From NCBI GenBank assembly GCA_964430505.1, contig CAYSGH010000004.1:1-64000 (forward strand): DNA of 64,000 bases, read 5' to 3'. Shown here in pieces: positions 1 through 8,777 of this stretch. Source of the stretch: UBA6176 sp032119375. Its GTDB lineage: Bacteria > Verrucomicrobiota > Verrucomicrobiia > Limisphaerales > UBA9464. The notes beneath the pieces were generated by a model. That model saw only the letters and a program-made list of their open reading frames with translations. It was not told where the DNA came from and made no database searches. The position numbers were made by a program, and so were the translations under genes. Every line of letters begins with the position of its first letter. The stretch's first letter is position 1.

Positions 1-158
1 ACGATCCCGGTCGCTCCGGGGCTCGCGGTCGCCACGGGAGTCACGATCCCGGTCGCTCCGGGGCTCGCGGTCGCCACGGGAGTCACGATCCCGGTCGGTC
101 CGGGGCTCGCGGTCGCCACGGGAGTCACGATCCCGGTCGGTCCGGGGCTCGCGGTCGC
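1..158. repeat. 42-bp tandem repeat inside pnp
   Basis: Units begin at 1, 43, 85 and 127. The first three are nearly identical, differing at one base that gives Ser or Thr; the fourth matches for about 32 bp and then diverges. The period is a multiple of three and in the pnp frame, so each unit encodes 14 residues (DSRGDREPR, then S/T, then DRDR). The array continues beyond the left edge, so copy number is unknown. Confidence 0.95.
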
Positions 159-2376
159 GGTCGCTGCGTTCAGGGCGGTCCTCGCGCGGCGGGCGCTCGG
201 AGCGCTCAGGACGATCCTCGCGCTCTGGGCGAGGTTGGCCGGCGGTGTCTGCCTGGGCGGCAACGGCCTCGCCGCGCTCCTCCATGGCGGCCTTGCGGCT
301 GAGCTTGACCCGGCCCTTCTCGTCCACGCCAATGCACTTGACCCAGACTTCGTCGCCCATCTTGACAACGTCCTCGGGGCGGTTGACGCGGCGGCTCGAA
401 AGTTCGGACACGTGCACGAGCCCGTCTTGTCCTGGGAAGACCTCCACGAACACGCCGAACTCCTTGATGGTGACGACGCGGCCCTTGTAAGTCTTTCCGA
501 TCTCGATCTCGGCGCTGATGGACTCGATCTCCCGCTTGGCGATCTCCATGCCCTCGGGCGTGAGGGAGAAGACCTTTACCGTGCCATCATCCTCGATGTT
601 AATCTCGCAGCCGGACTCATCGACGATGCGCTTGATGTTCTTGCCGCCAGGCCCAATCAGCAGCCCGATCTTCTCCGGGTTGACGCGCAGCACCGTGATG
701 CGTGGCGCGTACTTGGAGATGTCGGAGCGCGGCTCGGGCAGGATCTTGGCCATCTCGTCCAAGATGTGCAGACGCGCCGTGCGGGCCGACTCAATGGCCT
801 CGGTCATGATCGGCAAGGGAAGGCCGCGAAGCTTGAGGTCGAGCTGGAAGCCCGTGATGCCGTTGGCAGTGCCCGCGATCTTGCAATCCATGTCGCAGAA
901 CGCGTCCTCCCACCCGATGATGTCGGTCAGGAGCTTGTAGCGGCTGATTTGGTGGTCACCGCCGTACTCGGTGCAGATGCCGACGGAGATGCCTGCCACC
1001 GGGCGCTTGAGGGGGACGCCGGCATCCATCAATGCCAGCGAGGCACCGCAGACCGAGGCCATCGAGGTCGATCCGTTGGACTCCATGATCTCCGAAGTCA
1101 CGCGCAGGGCGTAGGGATACTCCTGCAACGGGATCATCGGCAGCACGGATCGCTCGGCGAGCGCCCCGTGCCCGATCTCGCGTCGGCCCGGGCCGGAGAT
1201 GCGGCCCGTCTCGCCCACGGAGAAGTTGGGGAAGTTGTAGTGCAGGATGAACTGCTTCTTGGTTTCTCCACCGGTGTAGCTGTCGAACTCCTGGATGTCG
1301 TCGCTGGTGCCCAAGGTTGCGAGGCACACGGTCTGCGTCTCGCCACGGGCAAACACGGCGGAACCGTGCGCCCGGGCCAGGACGCCGACATCGCCGGAGA
1401 TGGGCCGTACTTGGTCGAAGGAGCGTCCGTCCAATCGCTTGCCCGAATCGAGGATCAGGCTGCGAACGGTCTCCTTCTGGATGTAGTACTGGGCGTCCTT
1501 GAGGACGAACTCGTTGACTTGGTCCCCGAACTTCGCCTTGAGCTTCTCCCCGACGTCCGCAAACACCGCGTTGACGGCGGCCTCGCGCGCCAGCTTTTGG
1601 GTGGTCAGGAGCGCGGGGATGATGCGTTCCCCAGCAAGGGCCTTGGCCTCCGCCAAGATGGCGTCCGGAACGACGTTGACGTTGATCTGGCGCTTGGCCT
1701 TGCCGCCGCGGCGGACGAGGTCCTCCTGCGCCGCGATCTGCGGCTGGCAGGCCTCCTGGGCAAACTTGAGCGCGGCGATGAAATCCTCCTCGGAAATCTC
1801 GTTGGCCGAGCCCTCGTACATCACCACGTCCGTCTTGTTCCCCACGTAAATGAGATCCAAGTCGGACTCCGCCTGCTGGGCGTGGGTGGGATTGACGACG
1901 AACTCGCCCCCAACACGGCCAACGCGAACGGCACCCAAAGGACCTTCCCACGGAATGTCGGAAACGCTCAGCGCGGCCGAGGCACCCAAAATCGACAGGA
2001 TGTCGGGGTCATTTTGCCCGTCTGCGGAAAGCAGCACGGACTGGACTTGCACCTCATTGAACCACCCCTTGGGAAACAACGGGCGAATCGGGCGGTCGGT
2101 GAGGCGGCTCGTGAGGATTTCCTTCTCGGTGGGGCGCCCTTCACGCTTGAAGTAGCCGCCGGGGAACTTTCCGGCTGCGGCGGCTCTTTCACGATAATCC
2201 ACAGTCAACGGAAAGAACTCCTGACCGGGCTTGGCCTTGGACGCAGCGACGGCCGCGACGAGGACGATGGTTTCGCCGAGCTGGACCGTGACGGATCCGT
2301 CGGCTTGCTTCGCATAACGACCGGTCTCGATGACAATCTCCTGATTGCCGACCGGAATGATAACTTTCTCGGGCAT
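1..2376 (-). CDS. pnp: polynucleotide phosphorylase (3' end of gene outside window)
   Basis: PNPase degrades RNA 3' to 5' phosphorolytically, as a trimer in the cytoplasm. The frame is open from an ATG at 2376 to the window edge (792 codons, no stop), so it is partial. It starts MPEKVIIPVG. The two RNase PH cores follow, the second holding the acidic active-site region EDAFCDMD. A KH domain carries the loop IGPGGKNI, and an S1 domain begins about GKTYKGRVV and ends about residue 690. After residue ~698 the protein becomes a low-complexity Arg/Asp/Glu tail made largely of a 14-residue repeat that is still going at the edge. It lies downstream of rpsO, the classical rpsO-pnp order. The tail is much longer and more repetitive than the short C-termini of most PNPases. 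Identification is very secure; the tail's function is unknown. Confidence 0.97.
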   Translation of the reverse strand, partial: MPEKVIIPVGNQEIVIETGRYAKQADGSVTVQLGETIVLVAAVAASKAKPGQEFFPLTVDYRERAAAAGKFPGGYFKREGRPTEKEILTSRLTDRPIRPLFPKGWFNEVQVQSVLLSADGQNDPDILSILGASAALSVSDIPWEGPLGAVRVGRVGGEFVVNPTHAQQAESDLDLIYVGNKTDVVMYEGSANEISEEDFIAALKFAQEACQPQIAAQEDLVRRGGKAKRQINVNVVPDAILAEAKALAGERIIPALLTTQKLAREAAVNAVFADVGEKLKAKFGDQVNEFVLKDAQYYIQKETVRSLILDSGKRLDGRSFDQVRPISGDVGVLARAHGSAVFARGETQTVCLATLGTSDDIQEFDSYTGGETKKQFILHYNFPNFSVGETGRISGPGRREIGHGALAERSVLPMIPLQEYPYALRVTSEIMESNGSTSMASVCGASLALMDAGVPLKRPVAGISVGICTEYGGDHQISRYKLLTDIIGWEDAFCDMDCKIAGTANGITGFQLDLKLRGLPLPIMTEAIESARTARLHILDEMAKILPEPRSDISKYAPRITVLRVNPEKIGLLIGPGGKNIKRIVDESGCEINIEDDGTVKVFSLTPEGMEIAKREIESISAEIEIGKTYKGRVVTIKEFGVFVEVFPGQDGLVHVSELSSRRVNRPEDVVKMGDEVWVKCIGVDEKGRVKLSRKAAMEERGEAVAAQADTAGQPRPEREDRPERSERPPREDRPERSDRDREPRTDRDRDSRGDREPRTDRDRDSRGDREPRSDRDRDSRGDREPRSDRDR

Positions 2377-2562
2377 GTTACTAACGGTGCGTGCCCGTCC
2401 CCCACGAGGAACTTCAATCAACCCCAGGGAAATCCCCTGCACCTGATTGAAATCACCCGTGGGAACGGGCGCGCCCTTTCTTCGCGACGCGCCCTGTTAC
2501 CAATGGCCCCTGCTAGGGGGGCCGGACAGACGACCGCCGCGCGCGTCTTTGCGGCGGCCACG

Positions 2563-2580
2563 AAACCCCAACTGGGGTTT
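2563..2580 (-). terminator. hairpin between rpsO and pnp
   Basis: A near-perfect palindrome AAACCCCA-AC-TGGGGTTT lies in the 259-bp rpsO-pnp spacer. In the minus direction the U-run after the stem is short, so it may be an attenuator or RNA-processing hairpin rather than a full terminator. A terminator or processing site at this position is known from rpsO-pnp operons in other bacteria; its role here is inference. Confidence 0.5.
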
Positions 2581-2635
2581 TGCTTGTCGTCCAAAAGCCG
2601 TGGCCGGGACCCTGCCCGGCCGCAATCTCATCCGG

Positions 2636-2893
2636 CTACTTGCGGAGCTTCAGCCTCTTGGTGACCCCCTGATACCGCGCCTCATCCTTTCGCTTCAGGT
2701 AGTCGAGCAAGCGACGACGCTTGCCGACCAGGATCATGAGGCCGCGGCGTGAGGAGAGGTCCTTCTGGTTGGTCTGAAGGTGCTCCGTCAGGTTGTTGAT
2801 GCGCTCCGTGAGCAACGCGATTTGGACGTCGGGCGAACCCGTGTCGGTCTCGTGCGTGCGGAACTCCGTGATGACTTTCGACTTTTCTTGCAT
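2636..2893 (-). CDS. rpsO: 30S ribosomal protein S15
   Basis: This 85-residue protein starts MQEKSKVITE and carries the S15 signature (THETDTGSPDVQ, then a stretch ending SSRRGLMILVGKRRRLLDYL) with the basic C-terminus KRLKLRK. S15 is a primary binder of the 16S rRNA central domain and organises the 30S platform. The length is close to the usual 88-89. The start at 2893 is the only one that gives the family N-terminus; the open frame runs much further upstream across leuD as a shadow. It lies directly upstream of pnp on the same strand and divergent from leuD. Autoregulation of rpsO and pnp is known in E. coli but cannot be judged here. Confidence 0.97.
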   Translation of the reverse strand: MQEKSKVITEFRTHETDTGSPDVQIALLTERINNLTEHLQTNQKDLSSRRGLMILVGKRRRLLDYLKRKDEARYQGVTKRLKLRK

Positions 2894-3034
2894 GGTGATT
2901 CCGGTGCTGAGCAGCCATGGGCCGCCCGGTACAATTCCGTTAATCGGATGCAAAACATATCCGCCTTGGCTCCGGCGTGTCGAGCATGGATTTGCGTTTG
3001 CCTTTTCCCCAAGCCGCCGGGGAGCATCCCCGTC
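2894..3034. promoter_or_regulatory. divergent rpsO / leuD promoter region
   Basis: This 141-bp spacer separates two divergent starts. It has an AT-richer patch at about 2930-2965 in an otherwise GC-rich region, including a small CCG-ATTAA-CGG palindrome. No convincing -35/-10 pair could be fixed on either strand. It presumably holds both promoters, by position only. Confidence 0.35.
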
Positions 3035-3607
3035 ATGCAATCGAAGTTCACGGGCCCGGTGTACGTCGTCCGCGACAACATCGACACCGACCAGATCATC
3101 CCGGCGCAGTTCCTCAACTTGGTGCCCACGATCCCGGAGGAGTACGAGAAGCTCGGCGCGTATGCCTTGTGGGGGTTGCCGGACGGCCTGTATCCCAAGC
3201 GCTTTGTGGCGGAGGGCGCCCTCGACAGCGAGTACCCCATCGTCCTGGCCGGGCGCAACTTCGGATGTGGCAGCTCCCGCGAGCACGCCCCCATCGCCAT
3301 GGGCTCCGCCAATTGCCAGTGCGTTGTTGCCGAAAGCTACGCTCGCATCTTCTTCCGCAACTGCGTCGCCACCGGCGAGCTCTACCCCGTCGAGTCGATG
3401 GGACGCCTGTGCGACGTGTTCCAAACCGGCGACGTCGCCACCGTGGACATCGACGCCAACACCATCACCCATCACGGCACGGGCGCCGTTTACCCCCTCA
3501 AGCCCTTGGGTGAGGTCCGGCCCGTTGTCGATGCGGGCGGCATCTTCGACTATGCCCGCAAGACGGGCATGATCCCATCGGCCCCGCCCGCCGCCGTCGC
3601 CAGCTAG
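3035..3607 (+). CDS. leuD: 3-isopropylmalate dehydratase small subunit
   Basis: LeuD pairs with the Fe-S large subunit LeuC to isomerise 2-isopropylmalate to 3-isopropylmalate in leucine biosynthesis. The 190-residue product starts MQSKFTGPVYVVRDNIDTDQ. It shows the swivel-domain hallmarks NIDTDQIIPAQFL and GRNFGCGSSREHAP, the substrate-recognition loop, followed by AESYARIFFRN. Its length is typical of the bacterial small subunit. The ATG at 3035 is chosen because homology begins right there; upstream codons in the frame overlap the rpsO promoter region. No leuC is adjacent, so the subunits are encoded apart, or it could be a homoaconitase-type small subunit; leuD is much the likeliest. Confidence 0.92.
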   Translation: MQSKFTGPVYVVRDNIDTDQIIPAQFLNLVPTIPEEYEKLGAYALWGLPDGLYPKRFVAEGALDSEYPIVLAGRNFGCGSSREHAPIAMGSANCQCVVAESYARIFFRNCVATGELYPVESMGRLCDVFQTGDVATVDIDANTITHHGTGAVYPLKPLGEVRPVVDAGGIFDYARKTGMIPSAPPAAVAS

Positions 3608-3635
3608 GAAGGCTTCACGCTGCCTCCCATCCATC

Positions 3636-5276
3636 ATGCGACGACAACCTCTCCAGCGCGTCGGGTGGATGGCTGTGAATCCCTTCTCAGCGCGGGCCTG
3701 CGCATGGCTCTTGGGTGCCGCGTGGCTGGCTTGGATTTCCGTGGCCTCGGCCGCGCCGTTGCACGCCACCCACTTCAGGCCCCACCCATCGGACAAGATC
3801 TTCGAGGGCCCCGTCCTGCGCTTCGAGGTGTCCATCGCCCGGCCCGAGTTGGACTCCCTCCGCCGCGAGCCCCGAAAGACCGTTCCCGCCACCCTCCGCA
3901 TTGGATCCAACACCTGGCAACGCGTCGGCGTGCGCGTGAAGGGCGCGGCCGGCTCCACCCGGGGCATCGACGAGAACCCGGCGCTCACCCTGAACGCCGA
4001 CAAGTTTGCACCCGGGCAAAAGGTCTTTGGTCTCGACAAGTTCCACCTCAACAACTCGGTGCAGGATCCCAGCCGCATGTCCGAGCTGGTCTGCGGCGAC
4101 CTATACCGCAGGGCCGGCATCCCGGCGGCGCGCGCAACGCACGCCCTGTTCACGCTCAATGGCCGGGACCTCGGGCTCTACGTGCTGAAGGAGGGCTTCG
4201 ACCGTGCCTTCCTCGCCCGCAACTACCCCGATCCCTCCGGCAACCTCTACGACGGAGGCTTTCTCCGGGACATTGACCAGGACCTCGAGCTCGACGCCGG
4301 CAAGGAGCCGCCGGACTGGAAGGACCTCCACGCATTCGCGGCCGCCTGCCGACTCCCGGACGCCGCTCAGCGGCACGCACGCGTGGATGCCCTTCTCGAC
4401 GTGGATCGCTTCCTCACCTACGTGGCGCTCCAAGTCATGACCGAGGACTGGGATGGATACCCCGGCAACCGAAACAACTACCGCCTCTACCACGACCCCT
4501 CCTCCGGCAAGTTCGTCTTCATGCCGCACGGCATGGACCAGATGTTCCGCCATGGCGGGATGCCCGTGGACCGGGGCTTCGAGGGCATGGCGGCCCAGGT
4601 GGTGATGGCCCGACCCGAGTGGCGGGAGGCCTACTACGCCCGGGTGGGTGCCCTGCTCACCAACGTGTTCACTTCCGACGCCATCTTCCGGACCTACGAC
4701 GCCGCAGCGGCGCGGCTGGACAAGGCCCTCGCCACCGCTTCCAAGGGCGACGCGGCCGGCATCCGCAACGCCGTCCGCGAGCTTCGTGACAGCATCGAGC
4801 ACCGGATACCACAAGTGGCCCAAATGCTCGCAAGCCGCCCCAAGCCCGTCCGACTCGGAAAGGAGGGCAGCCTGGACGCCTCCCACTGGACGCCCCGCGT
4901 GGCGGGCGACGGCGGGCGGGCCGAGCGCATCCAGCAACCCGGCCAACCGTTGATCCTGCGCCTCGCGTTGGCCGGCAATGGTGCTCCGTCGTGGCGCGCA
5001 CGCGTGTCCCTGCCCAAGGGCAAGTACCGGTTCGAGGCACGCGCCCGCTGCAAGGGGGTCGAGTCGGGTGGCGACGCCAAGGGGACCGGACTCGGCATCC
5101 GCGTCAGCGGAGCCGCCCGGGCAAACCAACTCAAGGGAACCTCCGACTGGACCCCCCTCGCCTTCGACTTCGTGCTCGATGGAACCGGCGAGGTAGAACT
5201 CGTGGCCGAACTCCGCGGCACGAAGGGCTCGGGCGAGTTTGACGCGTCCGCGTTCAGGCTCCGTCCCGCGCCCTGA
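3636..5276 (+). CDS. secreted CotH-family (kinase-like) protein
   Basis: 546 residues. A second in-frame ATG at 3669 would give a cleaner signal peptide, a hydrophobic segment ending ASAAPLH, so the mature protein is probably exported. The middle resembles the CotH spore-coat kinase family: VKGAAGSTRG, the long FGLDKFHLNNSVQDPSRMSE region, an LGLYVLKEGFD motif and HGMDQMF as the probable metal/catalytic segment. The C-terminal ~130 residues look like a beta-sandwich or carbohydrate-binding-like domain (KGKYRFEARARC). CotH proteins phosphorylate protein substrates in Bacillus; in this lineage secreted CotH domains are common with unknown targets. It follows leuD by 28 bp, but functional coupling is unlikely. 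Confidence 0.75.
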   Translation: MRRQPLQRVGWMAVNPFSARACAWLLGAAWLAWISVASAAPLHATHFRPHPSDKIFEGPVLRFEVSIARPELDSLRREPRKTVPATLRIGSNTWQRVGVRVKGAAGSTRGIDENPALTLNADKFAPGQKVFGLDKFHLNNSVQDPSRMSELVCGDLYRRAGIPAARATHALFTLNGRDLGLYVLKEGFDRAFLARNYPDPSGNLYDGGFLRDIDQDLELDAGKEPPDWKDLHAFAAACRLPDAAQRHARVDALLDVDRFLTYVALQVMTEDWDGYPGNRNNYRLYHDPSSGKFVFMPHGMDQMFRHGGMPVDRGFEGMAAQVVMARPEWREAYYARVGALLTNVFTSDAIFRTYDAAAARLDKALATASKGDAAGIRNAVRELRDSIEHRIPQVAQMLASRPKPVRLGKEGSLDASHWTPRVAGDGGRAERIQQPGQPLILRLALAGNGAPSWRARVSLPKGKYRFEARARCKGVESGGDAKGTGLGIRVSGAARANQLKGTSDWTPLAFDFVLDGTGEVELVAELRGTKGSGEFDASAFRLRPAP

Positions 5277-5385
5277 GCCGCGCACTGATCCTCGCCCAAG
5301 CCGCACGTCGCCCGTCACCCTGCCCGGACATCCGCGCCATGTCGCCGCGCAGGGATTCCGAGGTCCACCACGGCCGCCGCCGACC

Positions 5386-6951
5386 TCAACCAAGCGTCGA
5401 GTCCCTCCCTCGCCCCAGCAGCCAACGTCGCGCCCACGCAACCTGGACGGCCATGAGGGTCGATTGAAGCAGCGCCACCAGCGCCATCGTCCCGATTCGT
5501 GGGCGTTGCCAGGCAAAGCGGGAACTGGACCACGGCTCGTTCCATCCCCCCGGATACGTCCATGGCAACGCCTCGATGGCGATCCGCAGCGCCCAGTCCA
5601 TCATGGGAACACCCACCCATGCCCACCCCAAGGCCACCGCGACGCCCATCCAAGGTCGTCGGCCCCACGCCGCCGCCGCCCCCAGCCACAAGGCCCCCCA
5701 CCATCCGGCCGTGATTGTCATCGCCTCCATCAGCAGGCGGGGAGCCAGCCACCAGGGCCACCGCTCGTGCCCCGGCACGGCCGCAACCATCGCCAGTGCC
5801 ACGGCCATCAACACCAGGCTCCACCCCGTCCAAAGCAACGACTCCCATCGGCCCAACTCGCGCCGCGCCCATCCACCCAACCCCAGCGGCGTCACCGCCA
5901 CCATTTCGCCCATCGGCGTCCCACCCATGTCGCGGACAGCGGCCGCCCCAATGACGGCCGCCAAGGCCTGCTGGAGCCAACCGAGCGGCCTGAGCAAGTC
6001 GCGCGTCCACTCGGGCGATGGCCCGTCCATGACGGTCATGGCCAGCAACAAGCCGCCTGCAACGGTGGACCCCAGCGCCAACACGTGTTCGACGGGCCAC
6101 CGCCGGCTGCGGCTGCCTCGGGCGCGTGTTGGCACCTCCCATGACGGGCCCGCCACGATCCCCCGTGCCGCCATGGCGGCGGCTCCCGCAGCAAGTCCCA
6201 GCATCAGGAAAGCCACCCCCGCCATCCGTGCCACCGCCCCCCACGTCGCGGGAATGGCATACGGCACGTGGCCCAACGCCAACTGGTTCAACAGCACGGC
6301 CTTCGCCTGCAGCCCCGTCCGAACCCGCGCCACGAGCCATCCAAACGGCTCCCCCGATCCCTGCGCCCACCACGCGGCCAACCCATTCGCCGCCTCCCAC
6401 GCCGCCACCAGCAGGGCCAACGCGGCAACATTCCCCATCAACGCCCACAGCCGCACCGCCCACCAACCCGTCGCCCTCGCCGACGCCACCAAGCCGCTTG
6501 CCATCGAAAGCCCGGCCATCGCCACCCACGCGAGCGCCCACCGGGCCACGTCCGCCCAGCCCACCCCGCCCATCAACACCGGGAACACGATCGCCGGCAC
6601 CAGGGACGCCAGCAGCCCCGCCGCGCGGATCCCGTGGGCAAACGTCTTCGCTCCCAACACCCCGCCGGGCGTGAGGGGCGTCAGCCACAGCAACCCCAGC
6701 GTTCCCTCCCGCCGCTCCGCCGCGATGGCGTCGGCGGTCGTCCATGGCAACACGAGCCAGGCGAACGCAATGCTGGCCTTGGCCATCAGGTTGAAGAGAC
6801 CCAGTCCCTCGGCCCCGGTGAACGAGGGCCGCAGGGCGACCCGCGCCCAAACGAAGACCGCCGCCAAGGCCAACGGACCCGCCCAGCGCAACCGCCATGT
6901 CCCAGGCCGACGCGCCGCCTCCAGCAACTCCCGCCACAAGACCGTGCCCAT
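5386..6951 (-). CDS. ABC-2 type transporter permease
   Basis: 521 residues, starting MGTVLWRELLEAARRPGTWR, with about a dozen hydrophobic segments. The cytoplasmic motif after the second segment (ERREGTLGLLWLTPLTPG) is the conserved loop of ABC-2 exporters such as the NatB/GldF types. Start 6951 lies 8 bp after the stop of the upstream permease, so the two are cotranscribed and probably form one membrane complex. The C-terminus is basic and short. No ATP-binding partner is encoded next to it on this strand. The substrate cannot be inferred. Confidence 0.75.
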   Translation of the reverse strand: MGTVLWRELLEAARRPGTWRLRWAGPLALAAVFVWARVALRPSFTGAEGLGLFNLMAKASIAFAWLVLPWTTADAIAAERREGTLGLLWLTPLTPGGVLGAKTFAHGIRAAGLLASLVPAIVFPVLMGGVGWADVARWALAWVAMAGLSMASGLVASARATGWWAVRLWALMGNVAALALLVAAWEAANGLAAWWAQGSGEPFGWLVARVRTGLQAKAVLLNQLALGHVPYAIPATWGAVARMAGVAFLMLGLAAGAAAMAARGIVAGPSWEVPTRARGSRSRRWPVEHVLALGSTVAGGLLLAMTVMDGPSPEWTRDLLRPLGWLQQALAAVIGAAAVRDMGGTPMGEMVAVTPLGLGGWARRELGRWESLLWTGWSLVLMAVALAMVAAVPGHERWPWWLAPRLLMEAMTITAGWWGALWLGAAAAWGRRPWMGVAVALGWAWVGVPMMDWALRIAIEALPWTYPGGWNEPWSSSRFAWQRPRIGTMALVALLQSTLMAVQVAWARRWLLGRGRDSTLG

Positions 6952-6959
6952 GGCCCCCT

Positions 6960-8495
6960 TCAACGACGTCGGTGCAGCCACGCCCGCGCGCACGCCGTCA
7001 CGCCAACCAACACAACGGCCTGGAGCCCATGTTCCATGGCGCCCTCGCGGAACCGCACGGGCTCGCCCTGGACCCATGCCGTCACCATCGAGGGCATCAC
7101 GTGGCCGACGACGTCCGGCACCTTCCGGATCAAGACCCATCCCAGCAGCGCACGCGACCACCAGCCCTGCACCGCCGACGACACCAACAGGAGGATCCAC
7201 GGCGAGCCCCAGACGGCCGCCACCAAAGGCAGGAAACCCCAGCGGGTACCCCCTTCGGCGAAAAACGCCATCACCAAGGTCAACGCGCCATGCAACGCCA
7301 CCCAGGTCCCGTTCTCCACCCACAGGCGTCGGCACAGGCTCCCTTCCAAGCGCCCGGCGCACGGCGTCGTCATGATGATCTCGAGGGTCCCGTTGGCGCG
7401 TTCCTCGCGAAGCCACCCGGCCATGGACAGGCTCATCACCATCGGGATCACCCACTCGGGCCAACGCGGAGCCTCGTGCCCGCCCGCCGCCGTGAGCCAC
7501 CACACGTACACGCCCGCCATGCCCACCGGCACCATCCACAGCACCCCATGCCGGCGCAGGAGCAGCCATCCCAACGGGTCCGTCTCCAGCAACCCACGAC
7601 GCCGACGGATCGCGCGGCGTTCCAGCCAAACCGGCTCGGTTGCCACGGAAATGGCGGCATACGGACTCCTGGAGGGCTCCGGCCCGGGGTCCTGATCCGG
7701 TAGGGACCCGGCCGTCATGGGCTTCGCGCTGCCAGGACCTTCTCCGACAGCCGGAACGAACGACGGACCTTCCATCGGGGTCGTCCCGGCGCGCTCCGCA
7801 TCCCAGGCCTGCCGCAGCTCGGCTCCCGCCAGCTTCAACAATCCCAATACGACCCCGACGACCAACACGAGGACGACAACCACCGTGGGCCACATGCCCG
7901 CGCCCGTGCCGGCGAGGACCACGGCGGCGGGAAGGAGCACCACGCCGGCAATGCCAACCACCATGCCATAGCCCACGAACAACGCCCACGCCGCCGCCGT
8001 GTTCCATGCGCTCGCCGCAAGGCCGCTCGCCATGGACACGGCCAGCATCGCCCCTTGCAGGACCGTCATCGTGACCACGTCCTCGACGCGCACGCCGCCC
8101 AGCAACAGCGGCAACACCAGCACCGGCACCATCGACCACCACGCCGACACCCCCTCGACGACCGCCGACGACGCCTTGCCCGCCATCACCTGCGACGCCG
8201 ACAACGGCGACAACATCAGCAATCCCAGGGTCCCGTCGCGCCGCTCGCGGGAAACGACGTCGTGCGTGAGCCACGTGCCGGTCATGCCCAGCACCACAAC
8301 CGCCGCCCAGTTCACCACCAGGTACAGGTCGCGGCCGTGCATGGCCTGTCGCTCCCCGATGAACCGCGCCATGCCCCAGAAGGCGAGCAACGCCCACAGC
8401 GCCGTGCCGCATCGCATGGACCACAGCCCCACCGAACGCGACCGGGCCCGCAACTCGCGCTGCAACACCGGGTTCATGAAGGCTTCCCGCGTCAT
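6960..8495 (-). CDS. ABC-2 type transporter permease (duplicated motif)
   Basis: 511 residues from 8495, or 505 if it starts at the in-frame ATG at 8477 (MNPVLQRELRARSRSVG), which resembles family starts better. It is very hydrophobic and has two copies of the ABC-2 loop, RERRDGTLGLLMLSPLS near residue 83 and REERANGTLEIIMTTPC near residue 365, suggesting two fused half-permeases. A hydrophilic Pro/Ala-rich linker at about 245-290 separates the halves. It is paired with the permease at 5386-6951. An ATPase must come from elsewhere for this to work as an exporter. Confidence 0.72.
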   Translation of the reverse strand: MTREAFMNPVLQRELRARSRSVGLWSMRCGTALWALLAFWGMARFIGERQAMHGRDLYLVVNWAAVVVLGMTGTWLTHDVVSRERRDGTLGLLMLSPLSASQVMAGKASSAVVEGVSAWWSMVPVLVLPLLLGGVRVEDVVTMTVLQGAMLAVSMASGLAASAWNTAAAWALFVGYGMVVGIAGVVLLPAAVVLAGTGAGMWPTVVVVLVLVVGVVLGLLKLAGAELRQAWDAERAGTTPMEGPSFVPAVGEGPGSAKPMTAGSLPDQDPGPEPSRSPYAAISVATEPVWLERRAIRRRRGLLETDPLGWLLLRRHGVLWMVPVGMAGVYVWWLTAAGGHEAPRWPEWVIPMVMSLSMAGWLREERANGTLEIIMTTPCAGRLEGSLCRRLWVENGTWVALHGALTLVMAFFAEGGTRWGFLPLVAAVWGSPWILLLVSSAVQGWWSRALLGWVLIRKVPDVVGHVMPSMVTAWVQGEPVRFREGAMEHGLQAVVLVGVTACARAWLHRRR

Positions 8496-8668
8496 GGGGC
8501 CTTGGCTGACATGCCCCCGAGCGTCCAGCCCTGCCCCCGGAACTCAAGCCGGTAGTCGGATCCGCTCGCTGGGAACACCCTGGACGAACGCAGGCGCCGG
8601 GCAGCGCACGGTTTTGCCTGGGGTCCGACGCCGCCCCGGGCCCCTCCACCGCCCGTCGCCTCCCCCAT
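8492..8668 (-). CDS. possible small ORF overlapping permease start
   Basis: An open frame of 58 codons (MGEATGGGGARGG...) whose TGA overlaps the ATG at 8495 by 4 bp, an arrangement often seen in translationally coupled genes. The C-terminal half (FPASGSDYRLEFRGQGW) is less biased than the Gly/Ala/Arg-rich N-terminus. No family was recognised. It may simply be leader sequence of the permease operon. Confidence 0.15.
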   Translation of the reverse strand: MGEATGGGGARGGVGPQAKPCAARRLRSSRVFPASGSDYRLEFRGQGWTLGGMSAKAP

Positions 8669-8777
8669 GACACGGGCACCCCAAGGCCGCGCACGCTCAC
8701 TTGCCCGTTTGACTTCCACGCCGTGCGCCAAACCCTTTCCCGTCGGCCGTCGGATCGGTCCGCGGCGGCGCCACCCC

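Noticed and set aside
235..2664. 809-codon open frame on the plus strand
   Set aside because: It is the antisense of pnp; pnp on the minus strand has full domain structure, while this translation is low-complexity.
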